DNA of 64,000 nt from JBBSHJ01 sp038253135 (GTDB lineage Bacteria; Actinomycetota; Actinomycetes; Mycobacteriales; QHCD01): contig JBBSHJ010000001.1 in assembly GCA_038253135.1 (NCBI GenBank), forward strand, positions 1-64,000, written 5' to 3'. Shown piece by piece: positions 37,401 to 47,629 of this stretch; the first letter of the stretch is position 1, and the number at the start of each line of letters is the position of its first letter. The translations under genes and the position numbers were made by a program. The notes beneath the pieces are model-generated. The model did no database searches. It was not told where the DNA came from and worked only from the letters and a program-made list of their open reading frames with translations.

Positions 37401-38513
37401 TTACGCATCGCGCACCACCTCGTCCTTCCTGGGTGCGGCGGAGGTGCGGAGCGCCTTTGCCTTCGCGGCTCCGGCCCGCACCGCCTCGGAGAGCGGCATC
37501 TCGGTATCGACGGCGTCGAGGCGAACGCAGGCCGCCGTGTGCCGCGAGCCGCCCACCGGCATGAGGGCCGGACGGTCCGTGTCGCACAGCCCTGGTTGAG
37601 CGATCGGGCAGCGCGGGTGAAATGGGCATCCGGCCGGGATCTCGAGAAGGCTGGGCACGTCCGCGGTGCGCAGGCCGCCGCCGGATTTGGCCCGCGTGAG
37701 ATCCGGGTCCGGCTCGGGAATCGCCTCGAGCAACGCCCGCGTATACGGATGCGCCGGATTGCGGATGACATCGGGGGTCGGTCCCTGCTCCACGACCCGG
37801 CCGAGATACATGACCGCAACCTCGCCGTTCCAACCGAAATATCGGGCCAGGGCGAGGTCGTGAGTAATGAAGAGGAAGGCGACGTCGAGCTCATCGCGCA
37901 GCCGGCCGAGGACGTTGAGCATGCTGATGCGGATAGAGACATCAAGCATCGAGGTCGCCTCGTCGGCGATGATCAGCTTGGGGTCGAGGGTGAGCGCGCG
38001 GGCGATCGAGACGCGCTGGCGCTGGCCGCCGGAGAGCTGGTGCGGGTATTTCTTCAGGTAATTGTCGGGCGGGTTGAGGTCGACCAGCTTCAGCAGCTCG
38101 CGGGCCCGGTCCGTCGCGGCCCGGCGGGATTTGTAGAGCCGGTGCTTGCGCATCGGGGCGAGCAGCGTGCTCTCGACGGTGCGGGTCGGGTTGAGCGAGG
38201 CGTAGGGGTCCTGATGGATGTACTGGACGCCCTTGCGATAGGCCTTGCGTTCGCGCCGCCCGAAGGAGGCCACATCGTGCCCGTCGAAGGTGATGGTCCC
38301 TGCGGTCGGCTTGTTCAGCCCGGCCGCCATCCGCGCCGTCGTGGTCTTGCCCGATCCGGACTCCCCGACGAGGCACACCACCGATCCGCGCTTGAGATCG
38401 AGGCTCACCGCATCAACCGCGGTGACCGGCCCGCGCTTGGTCGGGAAGACCTGGCTGACCAGGGCCAGCTCCATGAGCGGCGGTGTTTCCGCCGTGGTCG
38501 CAGGCTCGGTCAC
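37401..38513 (-). CDS. ABC importer ATPase (OppF/DppF type)
   Basis: 370 residues. Walker A VGESGSGKTTTARMA (about 54-68), signature LSGGQRQRVSIARAL, Walker B LIIADEATSMLD and switch His in FITHDLAL. The C-terminal oligopeptide/dipeptide-type motif with Cys (GCPFHPRCPIAQPGLCDTD) is present, then a 65-residue tail. GTG 38513 overlaps the stop of the upstream ATPase gene (GTGA). Fourth gene of the operon. Confidence 0.92.
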   Translation of the reverse strand: MTEPATTAETPPLMELALVSQVFPTKRGPVTAVDAVSLDLKRGSVVCLVGESGSGKTTTARMAAGLNKPTAGTITFDGHDVASFGRRERKAYRKGVQYIHQDPYASLNPTRTVESTLLAPMRKHRLYKSRRAATDRARELLKLVDLNPPDNYLKKYPHQLSGGQRQRVSIARALTLDPKLIIADEATSMLDVSIRISMLNVLGRLRDELDVAFLFITHDLALARYFGWNGEVAVMYLGRVVEQGPTPDVIRNPAHPYTRALLEAIPEPDPDLTRAKSGGGLRTADVPSLLEIPAGCPFHPRCPIAQPGLCDTDRPALMPVGGSRHTAACVRLDAVDTEMPLSEAVRAGAAKAKALRTSAAPRKDEVVRDA

Positions 38514-39571
38514 GTCCTGTCTCCCACCGTGCGGGCCAAGCTCATCTGGTCGGCGAAATGGCAGGCAACGTCATGCCGCTCGCCCATCACGAAGAGGGGA
38601 GGGTCCTCATCGGTGCAGATGTCCTCGGCGAACGGGCACCGCGTGTGGAACGAGCACCCGCCCGGCAGATCGCCGAAGCTCGGCGGCGTCCCCGGGATCG
38701 ACGCGATCTCCGGTACGTCGCCGTAAACCGGAGGCACCGCCTTGATCAGCCCGATGGTGTAGGGATGTCGAGGCGCGTAGAAGGTGTCATTGACCCCGGA
38801 CAGCTCCACGATGCGCCCGCCGTACATCGTCGCGACGCGATCGGCCAGCTCCGCGGCGAGCGGCAGGTCGTGCGTCACGAAGACCATGGTGAAGTGCATC
38901 TGATCCTTGACCTCGCGGAGCACCTCGACCACGGCGCGCTGGGTCAAGATGTCCAGCGCGGTCGTCGGCTCGTCGAGCACCACCAGCTGCGGGTCGAGCA
39001 GCAGGCCGAGGGCGATCAGGACCCGCTGCCGCATGCCGCCGGACAGCTCGTGCGGGTACGACGGGAGCACGCGGCCCGGCTCGAGCTGGACCATCCGCAG
39101 CAGGTCGGCCGAGCGCTGCTCGACCTGGTCCGCCGACATGTTCCTGCGGTGCGCGCGGACGGTCTCGTGGAATTGGCGGCGGACCTTCAGCAGCGGGTTG
39201 AGCGCGTTCATCGATCCCTGGTAAACGATCGACGCCTCGGTCCAGCGGAAGCGTCGAAGCTCCTGGCCGTCCAGGGCGAGGACGTCGGTGAGACCACCGG
39301 CGCGCTGGCGGTAGGTGATGGTGCCACCGCTCACCCGACCGAGCTTCGGCAACAGCCGGAGGACCGCCAGGGCCAGCGTGGTCTTGCCGCAGCCGCTCTC
39401 GCCGACGATCGCGATGCTCTCGTCACGATAGAGGTCCAGGTCGACGCCGCGGATCACCGGCACATAGGACTTCTTGCCGGTGCGGTAGTCCACGCGGAGG
39501 TCGCGGAGGGAGACCAGCGAGTTCTCCGGCATGTCCCCCGGCGCGGTCGTCACCAGTGGGGCGGTGCTCAC
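38510..39571 (-). CDS. ABC importer ATPase (OppD/DppD type)
   Basis: 353 residues from GTG 39571, which overlaps the preceding permease stop (GTGA); the open frame continues upstream inside the permease gene but that is a shadow. Walker A VGESGCGKTTLALAV, signature LSGGMRQRVLIALGL, Walker B LVVLDEPTTALD and switch His in FVTHDLPL. C-terminal GCSFHTRCPFAEDICTDEDP motif. It pairs with the ATPase at 37401-38513. Confidence 0.92.
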   Translation of the reverse strand: MSTAPLVTTAPGDMPENSLVSLRDLRVDYRTGKKSYVPVIRGVDLDLYRDESIAIVGESGCGKTTLALAVLRLLPKLGRVSGGTITYRQRAGGLTDVLALDGQELRRFRWTEASIVYQGSMNALNPLLKVRRQFHETVRAHRRNMSADQVEQRSADLLRMVQLEPGRVLPSYPHELSGGMRQRVLIALGLLLDPQLVVLDEPTTALDILTQRAVVEVLREVKDQMHFTMVFVTHDLPLAAELADRVATMYGGRIVELSGVNDTFYAPRHPYTIGLIKAVPPVYGDVPEIASIPGTPPSFGDLPGGCSFHTRCPFAEDICTDEDPPLFVMGERHDVACHFADQMSLARTVGDRT

Positions 39572-40482
39572 GCCGCCTCCCGCAGGCGTGGGTTGGCGAT
39601 CTCCTCGAGCGAGCGCATCATCCAGATCGCCGACAGCTGCAGAAGGCTGATGGCGATGAGCGGGCTGAGTAGCCAGAAGGCGCTGCTCGGGTTGTAGATG
39701 GCGCCGCCGGTCCACGACTCATTGATCATGATTCCCCAGTTCGTGCCGGACATCGGCGCGAGACCGAGCAGGTAGAGGCCGGCCAGCGAGTAGACGGCGC
39801 CGGTCATGGCGGTGATGAAGTTGATCAGCAGGTAGCTCGCCATGTTGGGCATCATTTCGCGCACGATGATGCGGAAGGTCCCGAGATCCATCAATCGCGC
39901 GGCCTCGACGTACTCGCGCTCCTTCAACGACAGCACCTGCGCGCGCACCGCGCGAAGCAACCCCGGCCAGGACAGCAGGCCGATCAGTACGGCCAGCCAG
40001 ATCGTGCTGGAAAACCGCACATAGGCGGACAAGACGGCCAGAAGGACGAACTGGGGAATCGTGAGGACGAAATCGGCGAGCTGGATGGCCAGCGAATCGA
40101 GCCAGCCCCGCACGTACGCCGCCAGGGCCCCGAACAGCACGGCGATGACCGTCGAGACCAGTGCGGACACCAGGCCCACGACGATCACGTCACGGCCACC
40201 GCCGATGATCTGCCGCAGATTGTCCTTTCCCTGGTTGTCCGTCCCGAGCAGGTGCGACCAGCCCGGTGCCTGGAAGATCTCATTGACGTTGGCGACCTTC
40301 TCGGGCGTGACGATCAGCGGTCCGAAAAGTGCCATCAAGACGAGCAGGGTGAAGACCACGAAACCGATGAATCCGGTCTTGCTGCGCAACATGGCGTGCA
40401 TGAACGACCGGAAGGGTCCGGACCGCGCGGTCGGCCTGACACCGGCCTCGGTCGCCGTGGGCTCGGTGATGATGACGCTCAT
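39568..40482 (-). CDS. ABC importer permease (DppC/OppC type)
   Basis: 304 residues, about six membrane segments. N-terminal helix FIGFVVFTLLVLMALFGPLI, then LLGTDNQGKDNLRQIIGGGR (the DppC-type motif after the first helix). EAA-type loop EYVEAARLMDLGTFRIIVRE. C terminus SLLQLSAIWMMRSLEEIANP resembles the usual 'DxLRDxLDPR' end only loosely. ATGA overlaps with both neighbours. Second gene of the operon. Confidence 0.92.
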   Translation of the reverse strand: MSVIITEPTATEAGVRPTARSGPFRSFMHAMLRSKTGFIGFVVFTLLVLMALFGPLIVTPEKVANVNEIFQAPGWSHLLGTDNQGKDNLRQIIGGGRDVIVVGLVSALVSTVIAVLFGALAAYVRGWLDSLAIQLADFVLTIPQFVLLAVLSAYVRFSSTIWLAVLIGLLSWPGLLRAVRAQVLSLKEREYVEAARLMDLGTFRIIVREMMPNMASYLLINFITAMTGAVYSLAGLYLLGLAPMSGTNWGIMINESWTGGAIYNPSSAFWLLSPLIAISLLQLSAIWMMRSLEEIANPRLREAA

Positions 40483-41564
40483 CGCGTGTCACCCTCCGTC
40501 CTGATGCGCGGATCGATCCGGCTGAGCAGGAGGTCGGCAACGAGGTTGGCGATCACGACCGAGATGGTGATGACCAGGATGAAGCCCTGCAGCACCGGGT
40601 AGTCGCGTTGCTGGAGGGCGGCGTAGAGATAGAAGCCGACACCCTGGTAGCGGAAGACCTGCTCGACGAGCGTCGATCCACCGACGACGAAACCGATCGA
40701 GATGGCGAAGGAGGTGAAGAGCGGCAGCACGGCGTTGCGGCCGACATAGGTGGTCCTGATCCGCGAGTCATGCAGCCCGCGCGCCTTGGCGACCGTAACA
40801 AAATCCTCGTCGAGCACCTGGGTGGTGGACGATTTCATCACGATGATCCAGCCGCCGACCGAGGTGATGGTGTAGACCAGGATCGGTAAGGCGGCGTGAT
40901 ACATCATGTCGCTGATGAAGTCGAAGCTGAAGTTGGGATGCAGGCCGGGGCTGTAGGCACCGGCGACGTCGTTGACGTTGAACCACTTGAGCTTCACGCC
41001 GAAGATGATCAGGATCGCCACTGCCCAGACATAGTTCGGCACGGCGTGCAGGAACGACGACACGTTGGTGAAGAAGTGGTCGAAGAATCCGCCTCGCCGG
41101 TAGGCGATGAGCACGCCGAGAAACATCCCGATGATGAAGGCGAGAAGGGTTCCGAGGCCCACGCTCAGGAGCGTCCAGGGCAGGTATTTGCCGACGTACG
41201 TCGTGACCGGGGTGCCCGGGGAGACGATCGACTGGCCCAAATCTCCGTGCAACAGCCGCCACATATAGTGCAGGTACTGCCGCCACAGCGAGTCGTTGGG
41301 GTTGTAGGCCAGCAGTGCGGCCGCCTGCTGGATGGCCTGCTCGCGGGTGATGCCCAGCGCGAGCTGGCTGGAGACGTAGGCATCGATCGGCGACCCCGGC
41401 ATGAAGCGGGTGAGGAAGAACGACGCCGACGCGACGAGATAGACCGTGATGAGACTCTTGCCGATGCGACCGAGCAGCCAGCTGTGCACGATCCGTCCCC
41501 CTGCGGATCGGTGCTCCTGCGCCTGAGGCGCGGCTGCCTCGCTCGTGGCGGTTGCAGATGCCAC
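40479..41564 (-). CDS. ABC importer permease (DppB/OppB type)
   Basis: 361 residues, about six membrane segments. GTG 41564 is chosen because GGAGG lies 5 bases upstream; the open frame is longer but without family similarity. N-terminal helix SLITVYLVASASFFLTRFMP followed by GSPIDAYVSSQLALG (the DppB-type loop). EAA loop DFVTVAKARGLHDSRIRTTY and C-terminal DLLLSRIDPRIR. First gene of the six-gene operon, divergent from the aminotransferase gene; a TTGAC...GTCAA inverted repeat with long spacing lies in the gap. Confidence 0.91.
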   Translation of the reverse strand: MASATATSEAAAPQAQEHRSAGGRIVHSWLLGRIGKSLITVYLVASASFFLTRFMPGSPIDAYVSSQLALGITREQAIQQAAALLAYNPNDSLWRQYLHYMWRLLHGDLGQSIVSPGTPVTTYVGKYLPWTLLSVGLGTLLAFIIGMFLGVLIAYRRGGFFDHFFTNVSSFLHAVPNYVWAVAILIIFGVKLKWFNVNDVAGAYSPGLHPNFSFDFISDMMYHAALPILVYTITSVGGWIIVMKSSTTQVLDEDFVTVAKARGLHDSRIRTTYVGRNAVLPLFTSFAISIGFVVGGSTLVEQVFRYQGVGFYLYAALQQRDYPVLQGFILVITISVVIANLVADLLLSRIDPRIRTEGDTR

Positions 41565-41757
41565 TCGGACCTCCAGCATCGGGCGGCGAGATTCGGGGGA
41601 TGCGGTGGCGCCGACGGCGACGGCGACATCAGGGCTTGACAGGACGATACACGGCTGCGATTGGTCAATGGTGCGAGTGTCCCCGCTTCTTGCGACGACA
41701 AACGACATCGACACAGAGTTGTAACAGTCTCTTGGGCGGATCGGTACGGTTGCCACC

Positions 41758-42954
<1,197 letters not shown>

Positions 42955-43036
42955 CCGGAAGGTCCGAAGCCGTCCGCGGTCCCGCTGCCGTGGTGCGGCA
43001 GTGCCGGAGCTCGCGGCAAGGTACCCGTAGGCAGAG

Positions 43037-43774
43037 CTAGACGCCGATGCCGACCAGGGCACCGATGCCGTAGGTGACCGCCATCGCGATCGCACCACCC
43101 GCCACGTTGCGCCAGATCGCCCCACCGCGCGGCGCCTTGCCCATGGTGGCGCTGATCCACCCCGTCAGGGCCAGGGCCAGCAGCACCACGACGAAGGTCA
43201 GCGGCACGCGGACCCGCCCGATCGGCAGCAGGATCGCGATCAGCGGCAGGATCGCGCCGCTGACGAACGAGACAAACGACGCGAACGCGGCGTGCGAGGG
43301 GTTGGTCAGCTCGTCCGGATCGATGCCAAGCTCGGCCTCGGCGTGCGCCGCGAGCGCGTCGCGCCTGGTGAGCGCGCGGGCGACCTCGCCGGCCAGCTCA
43401 TCGGACAGGCCCTTCGCGCGGTAGATGCCGGCGAGCTCGGCCAGCTCCTCCTCGGGCTCCGACGCCAGCTCGCGGCGCTCGAGCTCGAGCATCGCCCGCT
43501 CGGTGTCCCGTTGCGTGCTGACGGAGACATATTCGCCCACGGCCATCGACATCGCACCGGCGGAGAGGCCGGCGACGCCGGCGGTGAGAAGCAACGTGGA
43601 ATCGGTCGTCGCACCCGCGACCCCGAGCACGATGCCCGCCACCGAGACGATGCCGTCGTTCGCGCCGAGTACGCCGGCGCGCAGCCAGTTGAGCCGATCG
43701 CCGAGACTCTCACCGTGCGGCTCGGGATGCTGCTCGGCCTGGGCACGATCGGTCGCGGAAGCCGAGGTAGTCAC
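43037..43774 (-). CDS. VIT1/CCC1-family membrane metal transporter
   Basis: 245 residues. Vacuolar-iron-transporter-like: DRLNWLRAGVLGANDGIVSV in the first helix, AGLSAGAMSMAVGEYVSVST in the second, a cytoplasmic Glu-rich loop (ELERRELASEPEEELAELAG) matching the metal-binding domain of the family, and three further helices ending near YGIGALVGIGV. Expected to export or sequester Fe2+/Mn2+ across the cell membrane. GTG 43774 has TACCGT 6 bases upstream (leaderless). Single gene. Confidence 0.9.
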   Translation of the reverse strand: MTTSASATDRAQAEQHPEPHGESLGDRLNWLRAGVLGANDGIVSVAGIVLGVAGATTDSTLLLTAGVAGLSAGAMSMAVGEYVSVSTQRDTERAMLELERRELASEPEEELAELAGIYRAKGLSDELAGEVARALTRRDALAAHAEAELGIDPDELTNPSHAAFASFVSFVSGAILPLIAILLPIGRVRVPLTFVVVLLALALTGWISATMGKAPRGGAIWRNVAGGAIAMAVTYGIGALVGIGV

Positions 43775-43849
43775 GGCCCGACGGTACGGCGGACGATCGG
43801 ATCCGCGCCAGCAAGGCGAGGCTGACCTCGCCTTGCCGGCGCCGATCAG

Positions 43850-44953
43850 CTACGGCTTGAACGAGACGACCTTGCCGTCCGGGCCGAAGACATCCGTGCT
43901 GACATAGAGCGTTCCCTTGGAGAGCTCGACGGCTGCCGGCTGGTTGAGCTCGCGCACGGTGGAAATCCGGCCATGCCGGATCTTGGAGACCTTGTTGCCG
44001 AAGAGCTCGGTGACGTAGACCGTGCCGTCGTAGCCCACGGCGAGGTCGGTCGCGCCGAGGAACCCCCGGGCGAGCAGTTTGGCGTGCCCATGGCGTCTGG
44101 AGATCGTGTAGACCGCGCCGCGCGCTCCGAGACTGGCGTCTTCCGGTCCGCCGGGGAGGCTGGAGACATAGAGCATGCCGTGCGGGCCGAGCTCGACGTC
44201 GGTCGGCACCGGATCGAATGCGTAGGTCTTGCCGATCGTGCAAGCCGGAAGGCCGAGCGCGCCGGAAATTGCTCTCGTCACGACGACCTTCGACGCCGGC
44301 AAGACGGCAACCAGGGAAATCCGCCCGTGTCGGTTCACCTTGAGGACGTCGTTTCCGCCGGCGTCGGCGACGAACCATGACCCGTCCCGCATCGACAGGA
44401 CGGCGTACGGGTTGGAGTTGACGTCACCGCCGTGCGGATGGCCCCCGATTTCAGGAGGAACCAGGGCGGCGCACGAGGCGGTGAGGTCCAGGAAACCGTA
44501 GCGCTGTTTGCCGTCCGGATTCTTTCGCTTCTCATACGAGGCGAAGTCGGCAAGCGTTGCTACGGTGCCGTTTGCCCGGGTCAGGTTGACCAGGCCGACC
44601 GGCTTCGCCGCGCCTTCGCCGCTGGCAACGGTGTAGGCGACCGTGCCGGCCCTCGATACGTCGACGCCACCGGTGCTGAGACCGCCCGCGGTTGCGGCTA
44701 TGGTCCGCTTGGATCCATCGGTTGCTATTGCGTCCACTGTCCCGGCATTTGACTCCGAAACATAGATCGTGCCGTTTGACGCGACGGCAAGGCCAAGTGG
44801 GCCCTGGAGGCCGGAGGCAATGATTGCTGGGCCCGATGGCGCGCCGATTGCGCTTCCGCTCACCGCAACCGCGGTTGCGGTGCCGAGAATCGCAGCGACA
44901 ACGGACGCACCCGCCCGCCACCACCGCGACTTCGAACTGCCGATTCCTCTCAT
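43850..44953 (-). CDS. Secreted ScyD/ScyE-like beta-propeller protein
   Basis: 367 residues. Signal peptide about 10-38 (AGASVVAAILGTATAVAVSG ending AIGA). The rest is a beta-propeller of repeated 'G..GLAV..DG.IYVSE' strands: GPLGLAVASNGTIYVSESNA, DVELGPHGMLYVSSLPGG, ATDLAVGYDGTVYVTELFG and QPAAVELSKGTLYVST. This matches the ScyD/ScyE-type family; no enzyme residues can be pointed out. ATG 44953 has GAGG 6 bases upstream. It has its own promoter at 45086-45114. Likely acts outside the cell; the role is unknown. Confidence 0.78.
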   Translation of the reverse strand: MRGIGSSKSRWWRAGASVVAAILGTATAVAVSGSAIGAPSGPAIIASGLQGPLGLAVASNGTIYVSESNAGTVDAIATDGSKRTIAATAGGLSTGGVDVSRAGTVAYTVASGEGAAKPVGLVNLTRANGTVATLADFASYEKRKNPDGKQRYGFLDLTASCAALVPPEIGGHPHGGDVNSNPYAVLSMRDGSWFVADAGGNDVLKVNRHGRISLVAVLPASKVVVTRAISGALGLPACTIGKTYAFDPVPTDVELGPHGMLYVSSLPGGPEDASLGARGAVYTISRRHGHAKLLARGFLGATDLAVGYDGTVYVTELFGNKVSKIRHGRISTVRELNQPAAVELSKGTLYVSTDVFGPDGKVVSFKP

Positions 44954-45085
44954 GTGCTGCCTCAATCCGATGACAAGGCACGATCGATCCGGCGACGGAC
45001 CAGCCCCAACCGGGTCAGCGCAGGTACCGGCGCACAGCGTCGTGCGTGGATGAAGCGGCAGTATGGCCATATTCCCGCAGAAGAA

Positions 45086-45114
45086 AGATATTGCCTCAAT
45101 TGCAAGAGCGTCAA
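45086..45114 (-). promoter_or_regulatory. Promoter of the beta-propeller gene
   Basis: Minus strand TTGACG (45114-45109), 17-base spacer, ATATCT (45091-45086). Leader of about 130 bases to the ATG at 44953. The local AT content is high for this genome. Confidence 0.5.
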
Positions 45115-45216
45115 GCAATTGGACAAACAATCGTTTATGTCCGGCTCTGCGACTTAACGGACGGTCATTGCTCGAATGGTGGAATTCGGGCGAATCTCGG
45201 TTGTCGTGCCTGCGGA

Positions 45217-45666
45217 CTATTTCGGCGACGGGCCGGACAGGTTTGCCGCGATCTGCCGCAATACCCGCGCGGTCGTTTCCAGATCGATCGGCACGTCCTT
45301 GAACGCGCGTCGGGTGACCTGCCTGGTCGCGGCGACGCCGGCGCGACCCCTCGGCGTCAGCCGCACGATGCTGCGCCGTCGATCGGTCGGGTGCGCCACT
45401 CGTTCGGCGAGGTCGGCGCGCTCGAGCCGGTCGATCAGCGTGGTCATCGAGCTCGTCGTGATGTGCGCGGTCCTGGCGAGCTCGGCCTGGCCGGCCTCGC
45501 CGTGGCTATACAGGTGGCTGAGCACCCAGGACTCCGTCATCCCGATGCCGAGGTTCTCGGCGAAGCGGCGGCGTGCCGCCTCGCCGGCGATTAGCAACTC
45601 CCGCAGCGCACTCATGGCCTCGTCGAGCGGCGGGTGATCGGTGGGGCGGTCGGCCCGTCGCGGCAT
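45217..45666 (-). CDS. MarR-family transcription regulator
   Basis: 149 residues. Winged helix-turn-helix: GQAELARTAHITTSSMTTLI (recognition helix), then DRLERADLAERVAHPTDRRR with the beta-wing DRR motif typical of MarR proteins. ATG 45666 has AGGAGA 8 bases upstream. Divergent from the globin-ankyrin gene. A palindrome TCAAG-TAG-CTTGA lies 27 bases upstream of its start and covers the -35 box of a promoter pointing to that gene, so it likely represses both. The ligand is unknown. Confidence 0.88.
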   Translation of the reverse strand: MPRRADRPTDHPPLDEAMSALRELLIAGEAARRRFAENLGIGMTESWVLSHLYSHGEAGQAELARTAHITTSSMTTLIDRLERADLAERVAHPTDRRRSIVRLTPRGRAGVAATRQVTRRAFKDVPIDLETTARVLRQIAANLSGPSPK

Positions 45667-45692
45667 GGCTGATCTCCTGGTAGCTTTGTGGA

Positions 45693-45705
45693 TCAAGTAG
45701 CTTGA
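45693..45705. promoter_or_regulatory. MarR-type operator TCAAG-TAG-CTTGA
   Basis: 13-bp inverted repeat between the divergent MarR and globin-ankyrin genes, overlapping the TTGACA box at 45702. MarR proteins commonly bind such ATCAAG/CTTGAT palindromes. A direct repeat CTGTCA/CTGTCA (minus strand) lies beside it. Confidence 0.5.
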
Positions 45706-45731
45706 CAGTCTGACAGTATCCACGATAGGTT
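45702..45731 (+). promoter_or_regulatory. Promoter toward the globin-ankyrin gene
   Basis: TTGACA (45702-45707), 18-base spacer, TAGGTT (45726-45731). Overlapped at the -35 by the MarR-type palindrome. It implies a leader of about 150 bases, or else a second start: CACACT lies 6 bases before ATG 45888. Confidence 0.5.
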
Positions 45732-45887
45732 TCGATCGTCGTGGCGAGGTCCAGGACCCGGGGTGGAGGGGTTGGACGCGGCGGGGCCGGGGGTCAGTGG
45801 GGGCCGCCCGTCCCACCACCCGGCGATCGGCGCCACCCGCGCGGATATCCCGCCCGCGGGGCCGACTCGCTCGGGCACACTGTCGGC

Positions 45888-47414
45888 ATGCCGACGAAGC
45901 CAACGACAGTGCGGATGGACTCGCTCCCCGCGGGCGGCGAGAAAGATCTGCACCCCGCCGCTTTGGTGCATCGTTGGCTGCTGGAGGGAGCCGCCCGATT
46001 TCTCTATGACGGCCTCGAGGACGACGAGCAGCTGCGTCCGCTCTTCCCGCGCGATCTTGCCATCAGCCGGGCGGTGCAGAAGCTCTTCTTCGAAGAGTGG
46101 CTCGGAGGTCCGCGTCGTTACAGCGACGATGCCCACGCCGGCCTTGTCCACCGCCACGACGACATTGCGATCACGCCGGAGCTTGCCGACCGGTGGCTCC
46201 GCCACTTCGGTCACGCGTTGCGGGCCACGGTTGCGGTGGAGCGCGATCGCAAGACGATATTCGCGCACGTCCGCGACCTGGCTCACGCCTTGGTGAATGA
46301 GCAGGTGACGCCGGCCGACGGGTCAGGCCAACCGCGCGAGCGGCATGGGCACGCACCCAGCAACGGCGGGCGGCGGCAGCTGGCCCGGTGTGGGACCGGC
46401 GCCCGCATCGTGAAGCACGCGACGGAGCTCGCCCGTCGCGGGGACGTCGATGGCGTTGACGCCGCAGTGGAGGAGGTACCCGGCCTCCTGCGCCCGACCT
46501 ACGCCGCTTCGATCATGCGGGCCGCCGTGTGGGCCGATCGCACCGAGGTCGTCCGCACCCTCCTGGCCCGAGGCGTAGGAGTGGACCACCCCTTTTACTT
46601 TCCGGTGCGCGTCACGGGCGCGGCCTTCGAGCGCGTCATCTTCGTTACGCCGCTGTGCACCGCGCGGCTGAAGCGACGGTCCGCGGCCGAATCGGTGCTC
46701 CTTGGGGCCGGTGCCCGCGAGGACGTCTTCACCGCTGCGTTCCTCGGCGACCACACCTCGCTCGCGCGGATGCTCGCCGCCGAACCGAGCCTCGCGGGAG
46801 CGACCGATCCGGCCGCCGACGTCCTCGACATCACCCCCGTCGAGCACGCGGTTGCCGGCGGTCAGCTTGACGCGCTACGACTCGTCCTCGACCACGTTCA
46901 CCGCCCGCTTACGGGTGCCCGAGCGCTGCGCGGCGCCGCCGGAAAGGGCAACGTGAGAATGGTCGAGCTGCTGCTGGGGCACGGGGCCGACGCCACCCGG
47001 ATCGGGGTGGGGCGCTGGGTGCTCCATCCGGAGCTCGCACCGATGCTCGCCGATCGTGGTGCGCGTATCGATTCCTCCGGCTCGTGGATCGGTGCCACGT
47101 GCACCGGCAATCAGGGACGCAAGGATGATCCCGACTACGTGTACGCGCTCCTTCGTCACGGCGCGCGAGCGGAGGATCGCCGATCCGGCGATCACGGGGT
47201 CACCGCCGGCGTGGCGACCCTCAACGCTACCGCGCTGCACTACGCGGCCAAGGCCGGTTTTGTGAAGACCATCGACGTACTCCTGAACCATGGAGCCGAT
47301 CCGCAGGCCCGGGACAGCCGCGGGCGCAGACCACTGGATTGGCTGGATCAGGCGGCCCCTTCGGTTCCGCGGGCCGCGGTGAGGGCGCTGCTCGCGCCCA
47401 AAACGGCCGGCTGA
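45888..47414 (+). CDS. Truncated haemoglobin fused to ankyrin repeats
   Basis: 508 residues from ATG 45888; a GTG at 45741 would add a low-complexity Gly/Arg-rich stretch and is not preferred. Residues about 25-140 match group II truncated haemoglobins: ARFLYDGLEDDEQLRPLFPR (Tyr40 at B10), FFEEWLGGPRRYSDDAH, VHRHDDIAI with proximal His90, and ADRWLRHF with Trp103 at the G8 position. From about 165 onward come ankyrin-type repeats: VVRTLLARGVGVD, DALRLVLDHV, NVRMVELLLGHGAD, ATALHYAAKAGFVKTIDVLL and NHGADPQARDSRGRRPLDWL. This suggests a haem-based O2/NO sensor or enzyme tied to a protein-binding scaffold (inference). No signal peptide. Probably controlled by the divergent MarR protein. Confidence 0.85.
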   Translation: MPTKPTTVRMDSLPAGGEKDLHPAALVHRWLLEGAARFLYDGLEDDEQLRPLFPRDLAISRAVQKLFFEEWLGGPRRYSDDAHAGLVHRHDDIAITPELADRWLRHFGHALRATVAVERDRKTIFAHVRDLAHALVNEQVTPADGSGQPRERHGHAPSNGGRRQLARCGTGARIVKHATELARRGDVDGVDAAVEEVPGLLRPTYAASIMRAAVWADRTEVVRTLLARGVGVDHPFYFPVRVTGAAFERVIFVTPLCTARLKRRSAAESVLLGAGAREDVFTAAFLGDHTSLARMLAAEPSLAGATDPAADVLDITPVEHAVAGGQLDALRLVLDHVHRPLTGARALRGAAGKGNVRMVELLLGHGADATRIGVGRWVLHPELAPMLADRGARIDSSGSWIGATCTGNQGRKDDPDYVYALLRHGARAEDRRSGDHGVTAGVATLNATALHYAAKAGFVKTIDVLLNHGADPQARDSRGRRPLDWLDQAAPSVPRAAVRALLAPKTAG

Positions 47415-47447
47415 GCCGCCGAGGATCGGCCCGGAGATCGGATGCGG

Positions 47448-47521
47448 TGGGCAGGGGCGGGGTCGAACCGCCGACCTTCCGCTTTTCAGGCGGACGCTCG
47501 TACCAGCTGAGCTACCTGCCC
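47448..47521 (-). tRNA. tRNA-Phe (GAA)
   Basis: Cloverleaf on the minus strand: acceptor GGGCAGG/CCTGCCC, D arm GCTC...GAGC, anticodon stem TCCGC/GCGGA with loop CTGAAAA (anticodon GAA), T arm GGCGG-TTCGACC-CCGCC, discriminator A. CCA is not encoded (CCG follows). Confidence 0.97.
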
Positions 47522-47581
47522 CGGGACCTTGGAGCCGCGTCAGTGTATCCGGCCGCGCCGTGCGTCGTGCACGGATGGGTA

Positions 47582-47610
47582 CGCCGCCCGCGTCATCGGC
47601 GCGGGCGGCG
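47582..47610 (-). terminator. Hairpin terminator after the aldo/keto reductase gene
   Basis: CGCCGCCCGCG (47582-47592) and CGCGGGCGGCG (47600-47610) form an 11-bp perfect stem with loop TCATCGG, 20 bases beyond the reductase stop. Confidence 0.75.
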
Positions 47611-47629
47611 CAGCCTGACCATCGTGCCG

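Noticed and set aside
41636..41665. Perfect TTGACA box on the plus strand before the aminotransferase gene
   Set aside because: No acceptable -10 at 16-18 bases and it is about 90 bases from the TACGGT box beside the start codon; a TTGAC...GTCAA inverted repeat is an equally good explanation.
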